Shown one piece after another: positions 55,761 through 64,000 of a stretch of DNA of 64,000 nucleotides. Made by a program: the position numbers and the translations under genes. The stretch comes from Microvirga soli (GTDB lineage Bacteria > Pseudomonadota > Alphaproteobacteria > Rhizobiales > Beijerinckiaceae). How positions within the stretch are numbered: position 1 is the stretch's first letter; the number at the start of each line of letters is the position of its first letter. The stretch lies in contig NZ_JAERQE010000008.1 of assembly GCF_016734765.1 (NCBI RefSeq), positions 104,175-168,174 on the forward strand, given 5' to 3'. The notes beneath the pieces were generated by a model, which saw nothing but the letters and a program-made list of their open reading frames with translations, made no database searches and was not told where the DNA came from.

Positions 55761-58538
55761 TTGACCGATCCGAACGATATCCGCTCCGGCGGCCCCGGCG
55801 GGGACCAGCCGGCCAGCGACATCAAGCTCATTTCCATCGTCGACGAGATGAAGCGCTCCTATCTCGATTACGCCATGAGCGTGATCGTGAGCCGCGCTCT
55901 GCCCGATGCGCGCGACGGCCTCAAGCCCGTGCACCGGCGCATCCTCTATTCGATGCATGAGAACGGCTATACGCCCGACAAGAAATATGTGAAATCCGCC
56001 CGCATCGTCGGCGACGTGATGGGTCAATACCATCCGCACGGCGACAGCGCGATCTATGACGCCTTGGTGCGCATGGCGCAGGACTTCTCGCTCCGCCTCA
56101 TGCTTGTGGATGGGCAGGGCAATTTCGGCTCCGTGGACGGCGATCCGCCGGCGGCCATGCGCTACACCGAGTCCCGTCTCGCCAAGGCGGCGATGCCGCT
56201 TCTCGACGACATCGATAAGGACACGGTCGATTTCACCCCCAATTACGACGAGTCCAAGGACGAGCCGTCGGTTCTGCCGGCGCGCTTCCCGAACCTGCTC
56301 GTCAACGGCGCCGGCGGCATCGCGGTCGGCATGGCCACCAACATGCCTCCCCACAATCTGGGTGAGGTGATCGACGGCTGCCTGGCGTTCATCGACAATC
56401 CCGGCATCTCCGCCGAAGAACTGATCGAGATCATTCCCGGTCCGGACTTCCCGACCGGCGCCTTGATCCTCGGCCGCTCCGGCGCCAAGTCCGCCTACAC
56501 GACGGGCCGCGGCTCCGTCATCATGCGGGCGAAGTCAGAGATCGAGGAGGTCCGCAAGGACCGCGAGGCGATCATCTTCACCGAGATCCCATATCAGGTG
56601 AACAAGGCCTCGCTGATCGAGAAGATCGCCGAGCTGGTGCGCGAGAAGAAGATCGAGGGCATCTCGGATCTTCGCGACGAATCCGACCGCGACGGCATGC
56701 GCATCGTGATCGAGATCAAGCGCGACGCCATGGCCGACGTGGTGCTCAACCAGCTCTACCGCTACACGCCGCTGCAGACGAGCTTCGGCTGCAACATGGT
56801 GGCGCTCAACGGCGGCCGTCCCGAGCTGATGACGCTCAAGGACCTGATCCAGGCCTTCGTCGACTTCCGCGAGGAGGTCGTGTCCCGCCGGACCAAGTTC
56901 CTGCTCAACAAGGCCCGTGAGCGCGCCCACGTGCTGTGCGGCCTTGCCATCGCGGTGGCCAATATCGACGAGGTGATCCGCCTCATCCGCACTTCGCCCG
57001 ATCCGAATACGGCCCGCGAAGCGCTCATGGGCCGCGACTGGCCGGCGCACGACATCGCGCCGCTGATCGCGCTCGTGGACGATCCGCGCCACCGCATCAA
57101 CGACGACGGCACCTACCGTCTCTCCGAGACGCAGGCCCGCGCCATCCTCGACCTGCGCCTGCAGCGCCTCACGGCTCTTGGCCGGGACGAGATCGGCGAC
57201 GAGCTGTCGAAGCTTGCGGCCGAAATCTCTGACTACCTTGAGATCCTGCGCTCGCGCGAGCGCATCATGGGCATCATCAAGGGTGAGCTCGCGGAGGTGC
57301 GCAACACCTTCGCGACGCCGCGCAAGACGCAGATCGTGGATTGGGATTCCGATCTCGACGACGAGGACCTGATCGCCCGCGAGGACATGGTCGTGACCGT
57401 GTCCCATGCCGGCTACATCAAGCGCGTGCCGCTCTCGACCTACCGGGCGCAGCGCCGCGGCGGCAAGGGCCGCTCCGCCATGACGACGCGCGACGAAGAC
57501 TTCGTCACCCGCCTGTTCGTGGCCAATACCCACACGCCGGTGATCTTCTTCTCGTCCGAGGGCCAGGCCTACAAGGAGAAGGTGTGGCGCCTGCCGCTGG
57601 CGGCTCCCAACGCCAAGGGCAAGGCCCTGGTGAACATGCTGCCCATCAAGCAGGGCGAGCGCATCACCACCATCATGCCGCTGCCCGAGGACGAAGCGTC
57701 CTGGGACAAGCTGGACGTGATGTTCGCGACCTCCCGCGGCACGGTTCGCCGCAACAAGCTGTCGGACTTCGTTCAGGTTAATCGCGGCGGCAAGATCGCC
57801 ATGAAGCTTGATGAGGGCGAGCACATCGTCGACGTGCAGATCTGCTCGGAGAACGACGACGTGCTGCTCACCACGGCGAAAGGCCAGTGCATTCGCTTCC
57901 CGGTCACGGACGTGCGCGTGTTCAAGGGGCGCGACTCGATGGGCGTGCGCGGCATCAACCTGGCCCAGGGCGACGACATCATCTCGATGGCGATCCTGCG
58001 CCACGTGGAGGCGACCGGCGAGGAACGCGCGGCCTATCTTAAGATGCGCCGCGCGGTCACCGGCGAGCAGATGGGCTCGGATGCCGACGCTTCAGATGAG
58101 GCAGAGGAGGCTTCAGCCGAGAACGTCTCGCTCTCGCAGGAGCGCTACGCCGAGATGAGCGCACAGGAGCAGTGCATTCTGACGCTCTCCGAGAAGGGCT
58201 ATGGCAAGCGCACTCTGTCCTACGAGTACCGCATCACGGGGCGCGGCGGCAAAGGCATCACGGCCATGGCGGTCAACAGCCGCAATGGCAAGCTGGTGGC
58301 TTCCTTCCCGGTCGAGAGCTCCGATCAGATCATGCTCGTCACCGATGGTGGTCAGCTGATCCGCGTGCCCGTGGAAGGCATCCGCGTCGTCGGCCGCAAC
58401 TCGCAGGGCGTCACCGTCTTCTCGACCAAGGACAAAGAAAAGGTCGTTTCCGTCGAGCACGTCGAGGGTGAGGAAGACGAGAACGGCGAGAGCGTCGATG
58501 ACGCTGCGACCGAAGGCGGCGCGGCTGCGGAAGAGTAA
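55761..58538 (+). CDS. gyrA: DNA gyrase subunit A
   Basis: 925 residues with a TTG start at 55761; an upstream TAA leaves no other start before the essential N-terminal region. It cuts and rejoins DNA with GyrB to introduce negative supercoils. Catalytic Tyr135 lies in AAMRYTES. In the quinolone-resistance region the residues matching E. coli Ser83 and Asp87 are S96 and D100 ([10 protein letters not shown]), i.e. the sensitive form. The GyrA box QRRGGKG, required for DNA wrapping, is present. An acidic insert ([16 protein letters not shown]) interrupts the C-terminal beta-pinwheel, and the tail is acidic. Confidence 0.97.
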   Translation: MTDPNDIRSGGPGGDQPASDIKLISIVDEMKRSYLDYAMSVIVSRALPDARDGLKPVHRRILYSMHENGYTPDKKYVKSARIVGDVMGQYHPHGDSAIYDALVRMAQDFSLRLMLVDGQGNFGSVDGDPPAAMRYTESRLAKAAMPLLDDIDKDTVDFTPNYDESKDEPSVLPARFPNLLVNGAGGIAVGMATNMPPHNLGEVIDGCLAFIDNPGISAEELIEIIPGPDFPTGALILGRSGAKSAYTTGRGSVIMRAKSEIEEVRKDREAIIFTEIPYQVNKASLIEKIAELVREKKIEGISDLRDESDRDGMRIVIEIKRDAMADVVLNQLYRYTPLQTSFGCNMVALNGGRPELMTLKDLIQAFVDFREEVVSRRTKFLLNKARERAHVLCGLAIAVANIDEVIRLIRTSPDPNTAREALMGRDWPAHDIAPLIALVDDPRHRINDDGTYRLSETQARAILDLRLQRLTALGRDEIGDELSKLAAEISDYLEILRSRERIMGIIKGELAEVRNTFATPRKTQIVDWDSDLDDEDLIAREDMVVTVSHAGYIKRVPLSTYRAQRRGGKGRSAMTTRDEDFVTRLFVANTHTPVIFFSSEGQAYKEKVWRLPLAAPNAKGKALVNMLPIKQGERITTIMPLPEDEASWDKLDVMFATSRGTVRRNKLSDFVQVNRGGKIAMKLDEGEHIVDVQICSENDDVLLTTAKGQCIRFPVTDVRVFKGRDSMGVRGINLAQGDDIISMAILRHVEATGEERAAYLKMRRAVTGEQMGSDADASDEAEEASAENVSLSQERYAEMSAQEQCILTLSEKGYGKRTLSYEYRITGRGGKGITAMAVNSRNGKLVASFPVESSDQIMLVTDGGQLIRVPVEGIRVVGRNSQGVTVFSTKDKEKVVSVEHVEGEEDENGESVDDAATEGGAAAEE

Positions 58539-58564
58539 GAGCTCCCGGTCGATCAAAGAAACAC

Positions 58565-58594
58565 AACCCGCCGGTGTGAGCCGGCGGGTTTTTT
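58565..58594 (+). terminator. Rho-independent terminator after gyrA
   Basis: aacccgccgg (58565-58574) pairs with ccggcgggtt (58581-58590), 6-nt loop, then a run of T to 58594. It begins 26 bp after the gyrA stop. Confidence 0.92.
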
Positions 58595-58614
58595 ATGAGC
58601 TTCGCTTTTTCAGT

Positions 58615-58649
58615 GTTATTCCGGGCCACGCGGCGGAGCCTGGAATGAC
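58615..58649. repeat. Short palindromic repeat
   Basis: gttattccgggcc...ggcctggaatgac-type short element (58615-58649), a diverged short form of the gtcatcccgg family. Confidence 0.55.
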
Positions 58650-58679
58650 AGCACGAGCAATCAGCCTGATGCCGCAAGC

Positions 58680-58757
58680 TTAGCCGAGGCTCGCCAGAGC
58701 CGCCGGGCTCAGCACGGCGATGGCGGTGGCGAAGACGATGCAGAGACGGAAGACCAT
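58680..58757 (-). CDS. Possible 25-residue hydrophobic peptide
   Basis: ATG 58757 to TAA 58680, with aggag 7 nt upstream. The product begins MVFRLCIVFATAIAVLSP and ends PAALASLG: a basic start, a hydrophobic core and an ALA|S cleavage-like end, so it looks like a signal peptide with almost nothing after it. It could be a membrane micropeptide, a leader, or the remnant of a secreted protein. It lies in the gap between gyrA and coaD on the opposite strand. Coding status is unproven. Confidence 0.35.
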   Translation of the reverse strand: MVFRLCIVFATAIAVLSPAALASLG

Positions 58758-58876
58758 GGTGGCGCTCCTGAGACCTTGACTTTAGGTTAGCCGGAATATT
58801 CCATGCTTCCCTTCAGGCCGCGGTGTGCCAACGCACGGCTTGCCGGGCGGCTCCAATCCGGCTACGCCTTGGCCTC

Positions 58877-59377
58877 ATGACACGCACCGCCCTCTATACC
58901 GGCAGCTTCGACCCCGTCACCAACGGGCACCTGGACGTCCTGCGTCAGGCCTGCAGCGTGGCGGACAGGATCGTGATCGCCATCGGGGTCCATTCCTCGA
59001 AGGCGCCGGTCTTTCCGGCCGAGGAACGGGCCGACATGCTGCGTGAGGTTTGCGGGCCGATGCTGCAGGCGAGGGGCGTTGCCCTCGATGTGGTGACGTT
59101 CAACGACCTCGCCGTCGATGCCGCCCGGCGCCATGGCGCGGGCCTGATCGTGCGTGGCCTGCGCGACGGCACGGATTTCGACTACGAGATCCAGATGGCC
59201 TCCATGAACGCCACCATGGCGCCGGAAGTCCAGACTCTCTTCTTACCGGCATCTCCTGCCGTGCGCCCCATCACCGCCACGCTTGTGCGGCAGATCGCCG
59301 GCATGGGTGGCGATGTCTCGGCCTTCGTGCCGGGGCTTGTCGCCGAGCGCCTGAAAGCCAAATTCAGGCGGCCATAG
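58877..59377 (+). CDS. coaD: Phosphopantetheine adenylyltransferase
   Basis: 166 residues from ATG 58877; the frame is open upstream, but the family starts here ([22 protein letters not shown]). Penultimate step of coenzyme A synthesis, making dephospho-CoA from ATP and 4'-phosphopantetheine. The nucleotidyl-transfer [11 protein letters not shown] motif, [12 protein letters not shown] and the C-terminal [22 protein letters not shown] (in place of ISSTxVR) are present, as is usual in Rhizobiales. Followed after 31 bp by a cyclophilin. Confidence 0.95.
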   Translation: MTRTALYTGSFDPVTNGHLDVLRQACSVADRIVIAIGVHSSKAPVFPAEERADMLREVCGPMLQARGVALDVVTFNDLAVDAARRHGAGLIVRGLRDGTDFDYEIQMASMNATMAPEVQTLFLPASPAVRPITATLVRQIAGMGGDVSAFVPGLVAERLKAKFRRP

Positions 59378-59408
59378 AGTTCATCATCCAAAAGGGAGAT
59401 ATCCATCC

Positions 59409-59957
59409 ATGAAGCGTTTGCTCGCATCCGGAGCACTCGTGCTCGCCGGCCTCGTGCCAGTCGCCGCCCAGCAGGCCGCCGACCCGCAGAACACGGTCCT
59501 CCTCGACACCAAGGACGGACGCATCACCATCCGCCTGCGCCCGGATCTGGCTCCCAAGCACGTGGAGCAGATCAAGGCCCTGACCAAGCGCGGCTTCTAC
59601 GATGGCGTCGTCTTCCACCGGGTGATCGATGGCTTCATGGCCCAGACCGGCGATCCGACCGGCACCGGCACCGGCAAGTCGGAGCTGCCCAACATACCGG
59701 CCGAGTTCACCAAGACCCAGTACAAGCGCGGTTCGGTCGGCATGGCCCGGTCCCAAAGCCCGGATTCGGCCAACAGCCAGTTCTTCATCTGCTACGACGG
59801 CTGCGGTCCGCTCACCGGCCAGTACACCCTTTTCGGTGAAGTCGTTTCCGGCATGGACGTGGTCGACAAGATCAAAAAGGGCGATTCCGCCGCCAACGGT
59901 ATGGTCCGCAGCCCCGACAAGATCGTGAAGATGCAGATCGCCGCCGACGCGAAATGA
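59409..59957 (+). CDS. Exported cyclophilin-type peptidyl-prolyl isomerase
   Basis: 182 residues, gggag 9 nt before ATG 59409. A signal peptide (MKRLLASGALVLAGLVPVAAQ) predicts a periplasmic location. The cyclophilin core is clear: VVFHRVIDGFMAQTGDPTGTGTG with the catalytic Arg, GMARS, SANSQFFICYDG, and LFGEVVSGMDVVDKI. It speeds proline isomerisation in exported proteins. Its stop overlaps the next ATG (ATGA). Confidence 0.93.
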   Translation: MKRLLASGALVLAGLVPVAAQQAADPQNTVLLDTKDGRITIRLRPDLAPKHVEQIKALTKRGFYDGVVFHRVIDGFMAQTGDPTGTGTGKSELPNIPAEFTKTQYKRGSVGMARSQSPDSANSQFFICYDGCGPLTGQYTLFGEVVSGMDVVDKIKKGDSAANGMVRSPDKIVKMQIAADAK

Positions 59958-60463
59958 TGCGTGTCTTGCGGTCATACGGAACGTCGCTCGCCGTATTTCT
60001 CCTGGGCCTGAATCCGGCAATGCCGGCCCTTGCCCAGGGGTTGTTCGGCGATCCCGACGAGCGGCGCGAGCCTCCTCCGTCCCTGCCGCAGAGCTTCAGT
60101 GGCATCATCCGTCCGCCGAGCGGCGAGGAGATTCCGAAGGAGGTCAACACCCTCAACGACATCGTGCGCGCGATGCAGGCCTGCTGGCGTCCGACCGGCA
60201 TCCGCTATTCCGGCCAGTCGGTGACAATCCGCATCAGCTTCAAGCGGAACGGCGAGGTGCTCGGCAAGCCCATGATCACCCACTACCGGGAGGGGGAGCC
60301 GGACGCAGCGAACCGGGACGCCTTCACGCAGGCCGTGCGGGAGGCCCTGGTGCGCTGCTCGCCCATGCCGTTCACGGACAGGCTCGGGGCGGCGGTGGCC
60401 GGTCGTCCGTTCACCTTCCGCTTCGTCGACTCCCCGGCCACAGACAAATCACAGAACCTTTGA
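59954..60463 (+). CDS. Secreted protein of unknown function, TonB C-like
   Basis: 169 residues; ATG 59954 overlaps the end of the cyclophilin gene (ATG 59957 is an alternative). A signal peptide (VLRSYGTSLAVFLLGLNPAMPALA) leads to a small domain with two Cys (MQACWRPTG, LVRCSPMPF). The pattern SVTIRISFKRNGEVLGKPMI followed by REALVRCSPMPF and an FTFRFVD end looks like a TonB C-terminal-like fold, but this rests on pattern only. Coupling to the cyclophilin suggests a periplasmic folding or envelope context. Confidence 0.7.
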   Translation: MMRVLRSYGTSLAVFLLGLNPAMPALAQGLFGDPDERREPPPSLPQSFSGIIRPPSGEEIPKEVNTLNDIVRAMQACWRPTGIRYSGQSVTIRISFKRNGEVLGKPMITHYREGEPDAANRDAFTQAVREALVRCSPMPFTDRLGAAVAGRPFTFRFVDSPATDKSQNL

Positions 60464-60579
60464 CGCAAGGGGCGGCACCGAAGGTCCATATCACCGAGCA
60501 GCGGGCCTGACTTTTGGCCCGCTGCTCTAGTGACCGGCGACCGCATCCCCTAAATACAAGCCATTCCAAGGAGAATCAC

Positions 60580-61047
60580 ATGGCAGATCCAGAAAACACC
60601 CTCATCATGGAAACCACCAAGGGCCGCGTGGTCATCGAACTGCGCCCCGACCTCGCTCCGGGCCATGTGGAGCGCATCAAGACCTTGGCTCGCAAGGGCT
60701 TCTATGACGGCGTCGTCTTCCACCGGGTGATCGATGGCTTCATGGCCCAGACGGGCGATCCGACCGGCACCGGCAGCGGCGGCTCCGACCTGCCGGACCT
60801 GAAGGCCGAGTTCAACTCGGAGCCGCATGTGCGCGGCACCTGCTCCATGGCGCGCACGAATGCCCCGCATTCGGCCAATTCGCAGTTCTTCATCTGCTTC
60901 GACGATGCCCGCTTCCTCGACAAGCAGTACACCGTCTGGGGCAAGGTGACCGAAGGCATGGACAACGTGGACAAGATCAAGCGCGGCGAGCCCGTGCGCG
61001 ATCCGGACAGCATTGTCTCCATGAAGGTTGCGGCGGACGCGGCTTAA
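60580..61047 (+). CDS. ppiB: Cytoplasmic cyclophilin-type peptidyl-prolyl isomerase
   Basis: 155 residues, aaggag 6 nt before ATG 60580. No signal peptide, so cytoplasmic. The core is nearly the same as in the exported paralogue two genes upstream (GFYDGVVFHRVIDGFMAQTGD, NSQFFICF), pointing to a duplication with later addition or loss of a signal. YTVWGKVTEGMDNVDKI and the metal-free fold are typical of PpiB. Followed by a palindromic repeat and queA. Confidence 0.93.
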   Translation: MADPENTLIMETTKGRVVIELRPDLAPGHVERIKTLARKGFYDGVVFHRVIDGFMAQTGDPTGTGSGGSDLPDLKAEFNSEPHVRGTCSMARTNAPHSANSQFFICFDDARFLDKQYTVWGKVTEGMDNVDKIKRGEPVRDPDSIVSMKVAADAA

Positions 61048-61058
61048 AACAATCAGGT

Positions 61059-61156
61059 GTCATCCCGGGGCCGCATCGCGGAACCCGGGATTGCTCGCCA
61101 TATGTGGCGCCATTCTCGTCACACGATCCCGGATCGCCTGCGGCGTCCGGGATGAC
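61059..61156. repeat. Palindromic repeat element, copy D
   Basis: gtcatccc at 61059 and gggatgac ending 61156. The left half matches the copies at 3087 and 55241, the right half matches the short elements at 25560 and 55397 (cgatcccggatcgcc...gtccgggatgac). It looks like a fusion of two types, and lies just downstream of ppiB. Confidence 0.75.
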
Positions 61157-61170
61157 ACTCCAAAGTAACC

Positions 61171-62247
61171 ATGCGCGTCGACCTCTTCGATTTCGACCTT
61201 CCTGAAACCAGCATCGCGCTTCGCCCGGTGGAGCCGCGCGATGCTGCGCGCATGCTCGTTGTCCGCCCCAAAGCCGGGCTCGAGGACCGCATCGCCCGCG
61301 ACCTGCCGGACCTCCTGCAGCCGGGCGATGTGCTGGTGCTCAACGACACCAAGGTCATCCCGTCGAGGCTCTATGGCCTGCGCGTGCGCCAGGAGACGGC
61401 TGCGCGCGTCGAGATCATGCTGCACAAGCGGGAAGGCGCCGACCGCTGGCGCGCCTTTGCTCGCCCGGCCAAGAAGCTCAATGTGGGCGATCGCATCCGC
61501 TTCGGTGAGGATACGGAGAGCACGGCCTGCGAGCTCGTGCGGCTCGATGCCGAGGTGGAGGAGAAAGGCCAAGGGGGCGATGTGGCTTTGCGCTTCTCTT
61601 TCGCCGGTGCGTACCTGGACGAGGCCATCGCCCGTCTCGGCGAGCTGCCTCTGCCGCCTTATATCGCGGGAAAACGCCCGACCGACGATCAGGATCGCGC
61701 CGACTACCAGACCGTCTATGCCAAGGATGAGGGCGCCGTTGCGGCTCCCACGGCCGGCCTGCATTTTACTGAAGATCTCTTCCGCCGCCTCGACGAGCGT
61801 GGCGTCAGCCGGCAATTCGTGACGCTCCATGTGGGTGCTGGCACCTTCCTGCCGGTGAAGGCGGAGGACACCGCCGAGCACCGGATGCACGCGGAGTGGG
61901 GCTCCGTCTCCGAGGAGACCGCGCGGGCGCTGAACGAGGCGCGAGCCAGGGGGGGGCGGATCGTGGCGGTCGGCACCACGTCCTTAAGGCTCTTGGAGAG
62001 CGCCGCCCGCGAGGACGGCACAATCGCGCCCTTCTCCGGCGACACCGCCATCTTCATCACGCCCGGCTACCGCTTCAAGGCGGTGGACGTGCTGATGACC
62101 AACTTCCATCTCCCGCGTTCGACCCTGTTCATGCTCGTCTCGGCCTTCGCGGGGCTCGATAGCATGAGGGCAGCCTATGCCCATGCTATTGAAACCGGCT
62201 ATCGCTTCTACTCCTATGGCGATGCGAGTCTGCTGTTTCGGCGTTGA
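61171..62247 (+). CDS. queA: S-adenosylmethionine:tRNA ribosyltransferase-isomerase
   Basis: 358 residues. QueA makes epoxyqueuosine in tRNA from preQ1 using SAM. Visible signatures: [20 protein letters not shown] at the start, [45 protein letters not shown] and [19 protein letters not shown]. Full length. It is followed by tgt, as often found; together they give two steps of the queuosine path. Confidence 0.96.
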   Translation: MRVDLFDFDLPETSIALRPVEPRDAARMLVVRPKAGLEDRIARDLPDLLQPGDVLVLNDTKVIPSRLYGLRVRQETAARVEIMLHKREGADRWRAFARPAKKLNVGDRIRFGEDTESTACELVRLDAEVEEKGQGGDVALRFSFAGAYLDEAIARLGELPLPPYIAGKRPTDDQDRADYQTVYAKDEGAVAAPTAGLHFTEDLFRRLDERGVSRQFVTLHVGAGTFLPVKAEDTAEHRMHAEWGSVSEETARALNEARARGGRIVAVGTTSLRLLESAAREDGTIAPFSGDTAIFITPGYRFKAVDVLMTNFHLPRSTLFMLVSAFAGLDSMRAAYAHAIETGYRFYSYGDASLLFRR

Positions 62248-62254
62248 TACCCAT

Positions 62255-62290
62255 GTCATATCCGGCGCGAGGAACGCGCGGGAGGGTGAC
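62255..62290. repeat. Relic of a palindromic repeat between queA and tgt
   Basis: gtcatatccggcgcg...gggagggtgac; similar to the left part of the element at 54496-54600. It lies in the 65-bp queA-tgt gap. Confidence 0.45.
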
Positions 62291-62312
62291 CTATTCTCAG
62301 GCAGGATTCTGA

Positions 62313-63494
62313 ATGACCACCGAGACCTTCACCTTCAGCGTCAATAAGACCGACGGGGCGGCGCGCACCGGGGAGATCCGGATGCCCCGCGGCGTCATCC
62401 GCACGCCCGCCTTCATGCCGGTCGGCACGGCTGCGACCGTGAAGGCCATGTATCCCGATCAGGTGAAGGCGCTCGGGGCCGATGTGGTGCTCGGCAACAC
62501 CTATCACCTCATGCTCCGCCCCGGCGCGGAGCGGGTGGCCCGGCTCGGCGGGCTGCATCAGTTCATGAACTGGCCCTATCCGATCCTCACGGATTCCGGT
62601 GGCTTCCAGGTCATGTCCCTTTCCGCCCTGCGCAAGATCGATGAGACCGGGGTTACCTTCCAGTCGCATATCGACGGCTCGACCCATGTGCTGACGCCCG
62701 AGCGCTCCATCGAGATCCAGGGCCTGCTCGGCTCCGACATCCAGATGCAGCTCGACGAATGCGTGAAGCTGCCGTGCTCGGACGAGGTGGCCGAGAAGGC
62801 CATGCGCCTGTCCCTGCGCTGGGCGGAGCGCTGCCGGGTGGCGTTTGGCGAGCAACCGGGCAAGGCCATGTTCGGCATCGTTCAAGGCGGAGCGGTGGAG
62901 CGGCTGCGCATCGAGAGCGCCAGAGAACTCGCGGCCCTGGATCTGAAGGGCTATGCCATCGGCGGTCTCGCCGTGGGTGAGCCGCAGGAGGTGATGCTGC
63001 GCATGATCGAGACGGTCGAGCCGCATATGCCGGGCGCCAAGCCTCGCTACCTCATGGGGGTCGGCACGCCGGACGATATCGTCGAGGCGGTGCGCCGCGG
63101 CGTCGACATGTTCGACTGCGTCATGCCCACCCGGGCCGGACGGCACGGTCAAGTATTCACCCGCCACGGACGGATGAACCTGCGCAATGCCCGCTTTGCC
63201 GAGGATACGAGCCCCCTCGATCCGGAATCGAAGTGCACAGCCTCCAATACCTATTCCCGGGCCTATCTCCACCATCTCGTGCGCTCAAACGAGATCCTGG
63301 GTATGATGCTGCTGACCTGGAACAACCTGGCCTATTATCAGGAACTGATGGCGGGTCTCCGCAAGGCCATTACCGATGGCCGTCTCGATAGCTATATCGG
63401 CGAAGTCAAGGAAGGCTGGGCCAAGGGCGAGCGGGACAGCAAGGCGGAAGTGGGACAGCACGCCAACAACATGGCCACGGCATCCGAAGGCTAA
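62313..63494 (+). CDS. tgt: Queuine tRNA-ribosyltransferase (TGT) lacking most of its zinc site
   Basis: 393 residues. TGT exchanges guanine 34 for preQ1 in tRNAs with GUN anticodons. The active-site Asps are present in [11 protein letters not shown] and [16 protein letters not shown]. In E. coli and Zymomonas enzymes a structural zinc is held by CxCxxC and a later His. Here the same positions read S306-K-C308-T-A-S311 ([17 protein letters not shown]) and N337 ([11 protein letters not shown]), so three of the four ligands are replaced and only C308 remains. The surrounding fold is conserved ([17 protein letters not shown]). The enzyme is probably active but zinc-free, or stabilised otherwise. 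The gene is intact and follows queA. Confidence 0.94.
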   Translation: MTTETFTFSVNKTDGAARTGEIRMPRGVIRTPAFMPVGTAATVKAMYPDQVKALGADVVLGNTYHLMLRPGAERVARLGGLHQFMNWPYPILTDSGGFQVMSLSALRKIDETGVTFQSHIDGSTHVLTPERSIEIQGLLGSDIQMQLDECVKLPCSDEVAEKAMRLSLRWAERCRVAFGEQPGKAMFGIVQGGAVERLRIESARELAALDLKGYAIGGLAVGEPQEVMLRMIETVEPHMPGAKPRYLMGVGTPDDIVEAVRRGVDMFDCVMPTRAGRHGQVFTRHGRMNLRNARFAEDTSPLDPESKCTASNTYSRAYLHHLVRSNEILGMMLLTWNNLAYYQELMAGLRKAITDGRLDSYIGEVKEGWAKGERDSKAEVGQHANNMATASEG

Positions 63495-63597
63495 GCTTGC
63501 CCGGCAGAGGGGCGTTTCCGCGCGAAAGTGTGTCCGGGTAATGGCCATGGCAGGGGGCGGAGGCTGAGGAATAAGGCCCTGAGGCGGGGCTTTTCGA

Positions 63598-63626
63598 TTG
63601 ACCTCAGGCCCGAGACCCCCTATCTC
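63598..63626 (+). promoter_or_regulatory. Promoter of tRNA-Lys
   Basis: ttgacc (63598-63603), 17-nt spacer, tatctc (63621-63626), then a GC-rich discriminator before the tRNA at 63641. A cccgag/ctcggg inverted repeat (63609-63614 with 63624-63629) overlaps the -10 box. GC-rich discriminators are typical of stringently controlled stable RNA promoters. Confidence 0.6.
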
Positions 63627-63640
63627 GGGCTCACCCCTGG

Positions 63641-63716
63641 GAGCGCGTAGCTCAGCCGGTAGAGCATCTGACTTTTAATCAGAGGGTCCTGGGTTCGAGT
63701 CCCAGCGCGCTCACCA
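63641..63716 (+). tRNA. tRNA-Lys (anticodon UUU)
   Basis: 76 nt with encoded CCA. Acceptor stem gagcgcg (63641-63647) pairs with cgcgctc before the discriminator A and CCA; anticodon stem tctga / tcaga (63667-63671 with 63679-63683); loop ctttTaa-type with anticodon ttt at 63674-63676; T-arm cctgggttcgagtcccag shows ggttcga. All arms fold. Confidence 0.97.
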
Positions 63717-64000
63717 CATCAAACCCTTAGCCGGCAAGGGTTTCGTGGATTTCCTGTCTCTGAGGGTCTGGGCCGACTTTTCTCTCGGGTAACGCCGCGG
63801 GTAACGGCAGACACAATTCGCGCAATTTCCGCCTCAGCAGCGCTGGACAGCAAAAGTGTCCGCAACTGCGCGATGAGCGGACCTTCACACGGCCAAGCTT
63901 AAGGGCTGATTTTGACCGATGCTGTTCTCTAATGGGTCAAGGGGCAACTCTCCAATCCTGAGCGGTTTTGCGATCCCAAAGGGTTTCTGCGTTCTCTACG
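63717..64000. other. Region after tRNA-Lys, no gene recognised
   Basis: 284 bp to the window end with no long open frame on either strand. tRNA 3' ends are common phage or island integration sites, but neither an integrase nor a direct repeat of the tRNA 3' end is visible in this short stretch. Confidence 0.5.

Noticed and set aside
55697..55960. Frame spanning the gyrA start, and long frames opposite uvrA, gyrA and the RTX genes
   Set aside because: Long open frames opposite GC-rich genes are expected by codon bias; all lack family motifs and overlap secure genes completely.
63717..64000. Possible integrated element after tRNA-Lys
   Set aside because: No integrase frame and no copy of the tRNA 3' end visible in the 284 bp available; would need the sequence beyond the window.

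Overview
The window is a 64 kb piece of a GC-rich alphaproteobacterial chromosome. It is most likely from the Hyphomicrobiales (Rhizobiales), close to Methylobacteriaceae such as Microvirga or Methylobacterium. This placement is inferred from gene order (nagZ-scpA-scpB-tatABC-serS-surE-pcm; yajC-secD-secF; uvrA/ssb/gyrA/coaD/ppi/queA/tgt), from DUF1127 and DUF6894 small proteins, and from dispersed palindromic repeats. No similarity search was run.

Layout. 1-25.3 kb is dense housekeeping DNA: the aspS 3' end, maeB, a large secreted unknown, an A-type Fe-S carrier divergent from dgt-argS, a SPOR protein, nagZ-scpA-scpB, an orphan ABC ATPase, tatABC, serS, surE-pcm-NlpD-like, a DUF815 ATPase, and yajC-secD-secF followed by two genes resembling mitochondrial complex I assembly factors. 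25.3-41.2 kb is looser and more accessory: trmFO, a small RTX protein, an SDR, DUF1127, small secreted proteins, a porin-like fragment, DUF2231, a GGDEF protein, an AlgE-type mannuronan C5-epimerase with RTX repeats, DUF6894, a hybrid histidine kinase, a methyltransferase, DUF4336 and a nitronate monooxygenase. 41.2-55.7 kb holds uvrA and ssb, interleaved with three more RTX loci (one split by an in-frame stop), an M20 peptidase, MarC, a PP2C-like protein and an island of palindromic repeats. 55.7-64 kb is housekeeping again: gyrA, coaD, two cyclophilins, queA, tgt and tRNA-Lys(UUU).

Common themes. Five RTX-type loci lie in the window. Four of them (27.2, 32.9, 44.4 and 48-50 kb) share a related C-terminal module around LYYDxDG and end in a hydrophobic tail; the fifth keeps only the tail. 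This fits type I secretion, but no type I ABC/MFP/TolC genes are present, so export must be served from elsewhere. The RTX DNA between ssb and gyrA looks like an insertion into a conserved housekeeping order.

Main points for a second look: a tgt that has lost three of its four zinc ligands; an RTX protein made of twelve near-perfect 27-residue units; a perfect 11-bp inverted repeat whose loop is the nagZ start codon; a complete AlgE-type epimerase active site; an RTX gene interrupted by one in-frame stop; and several families of palindromic repeats.
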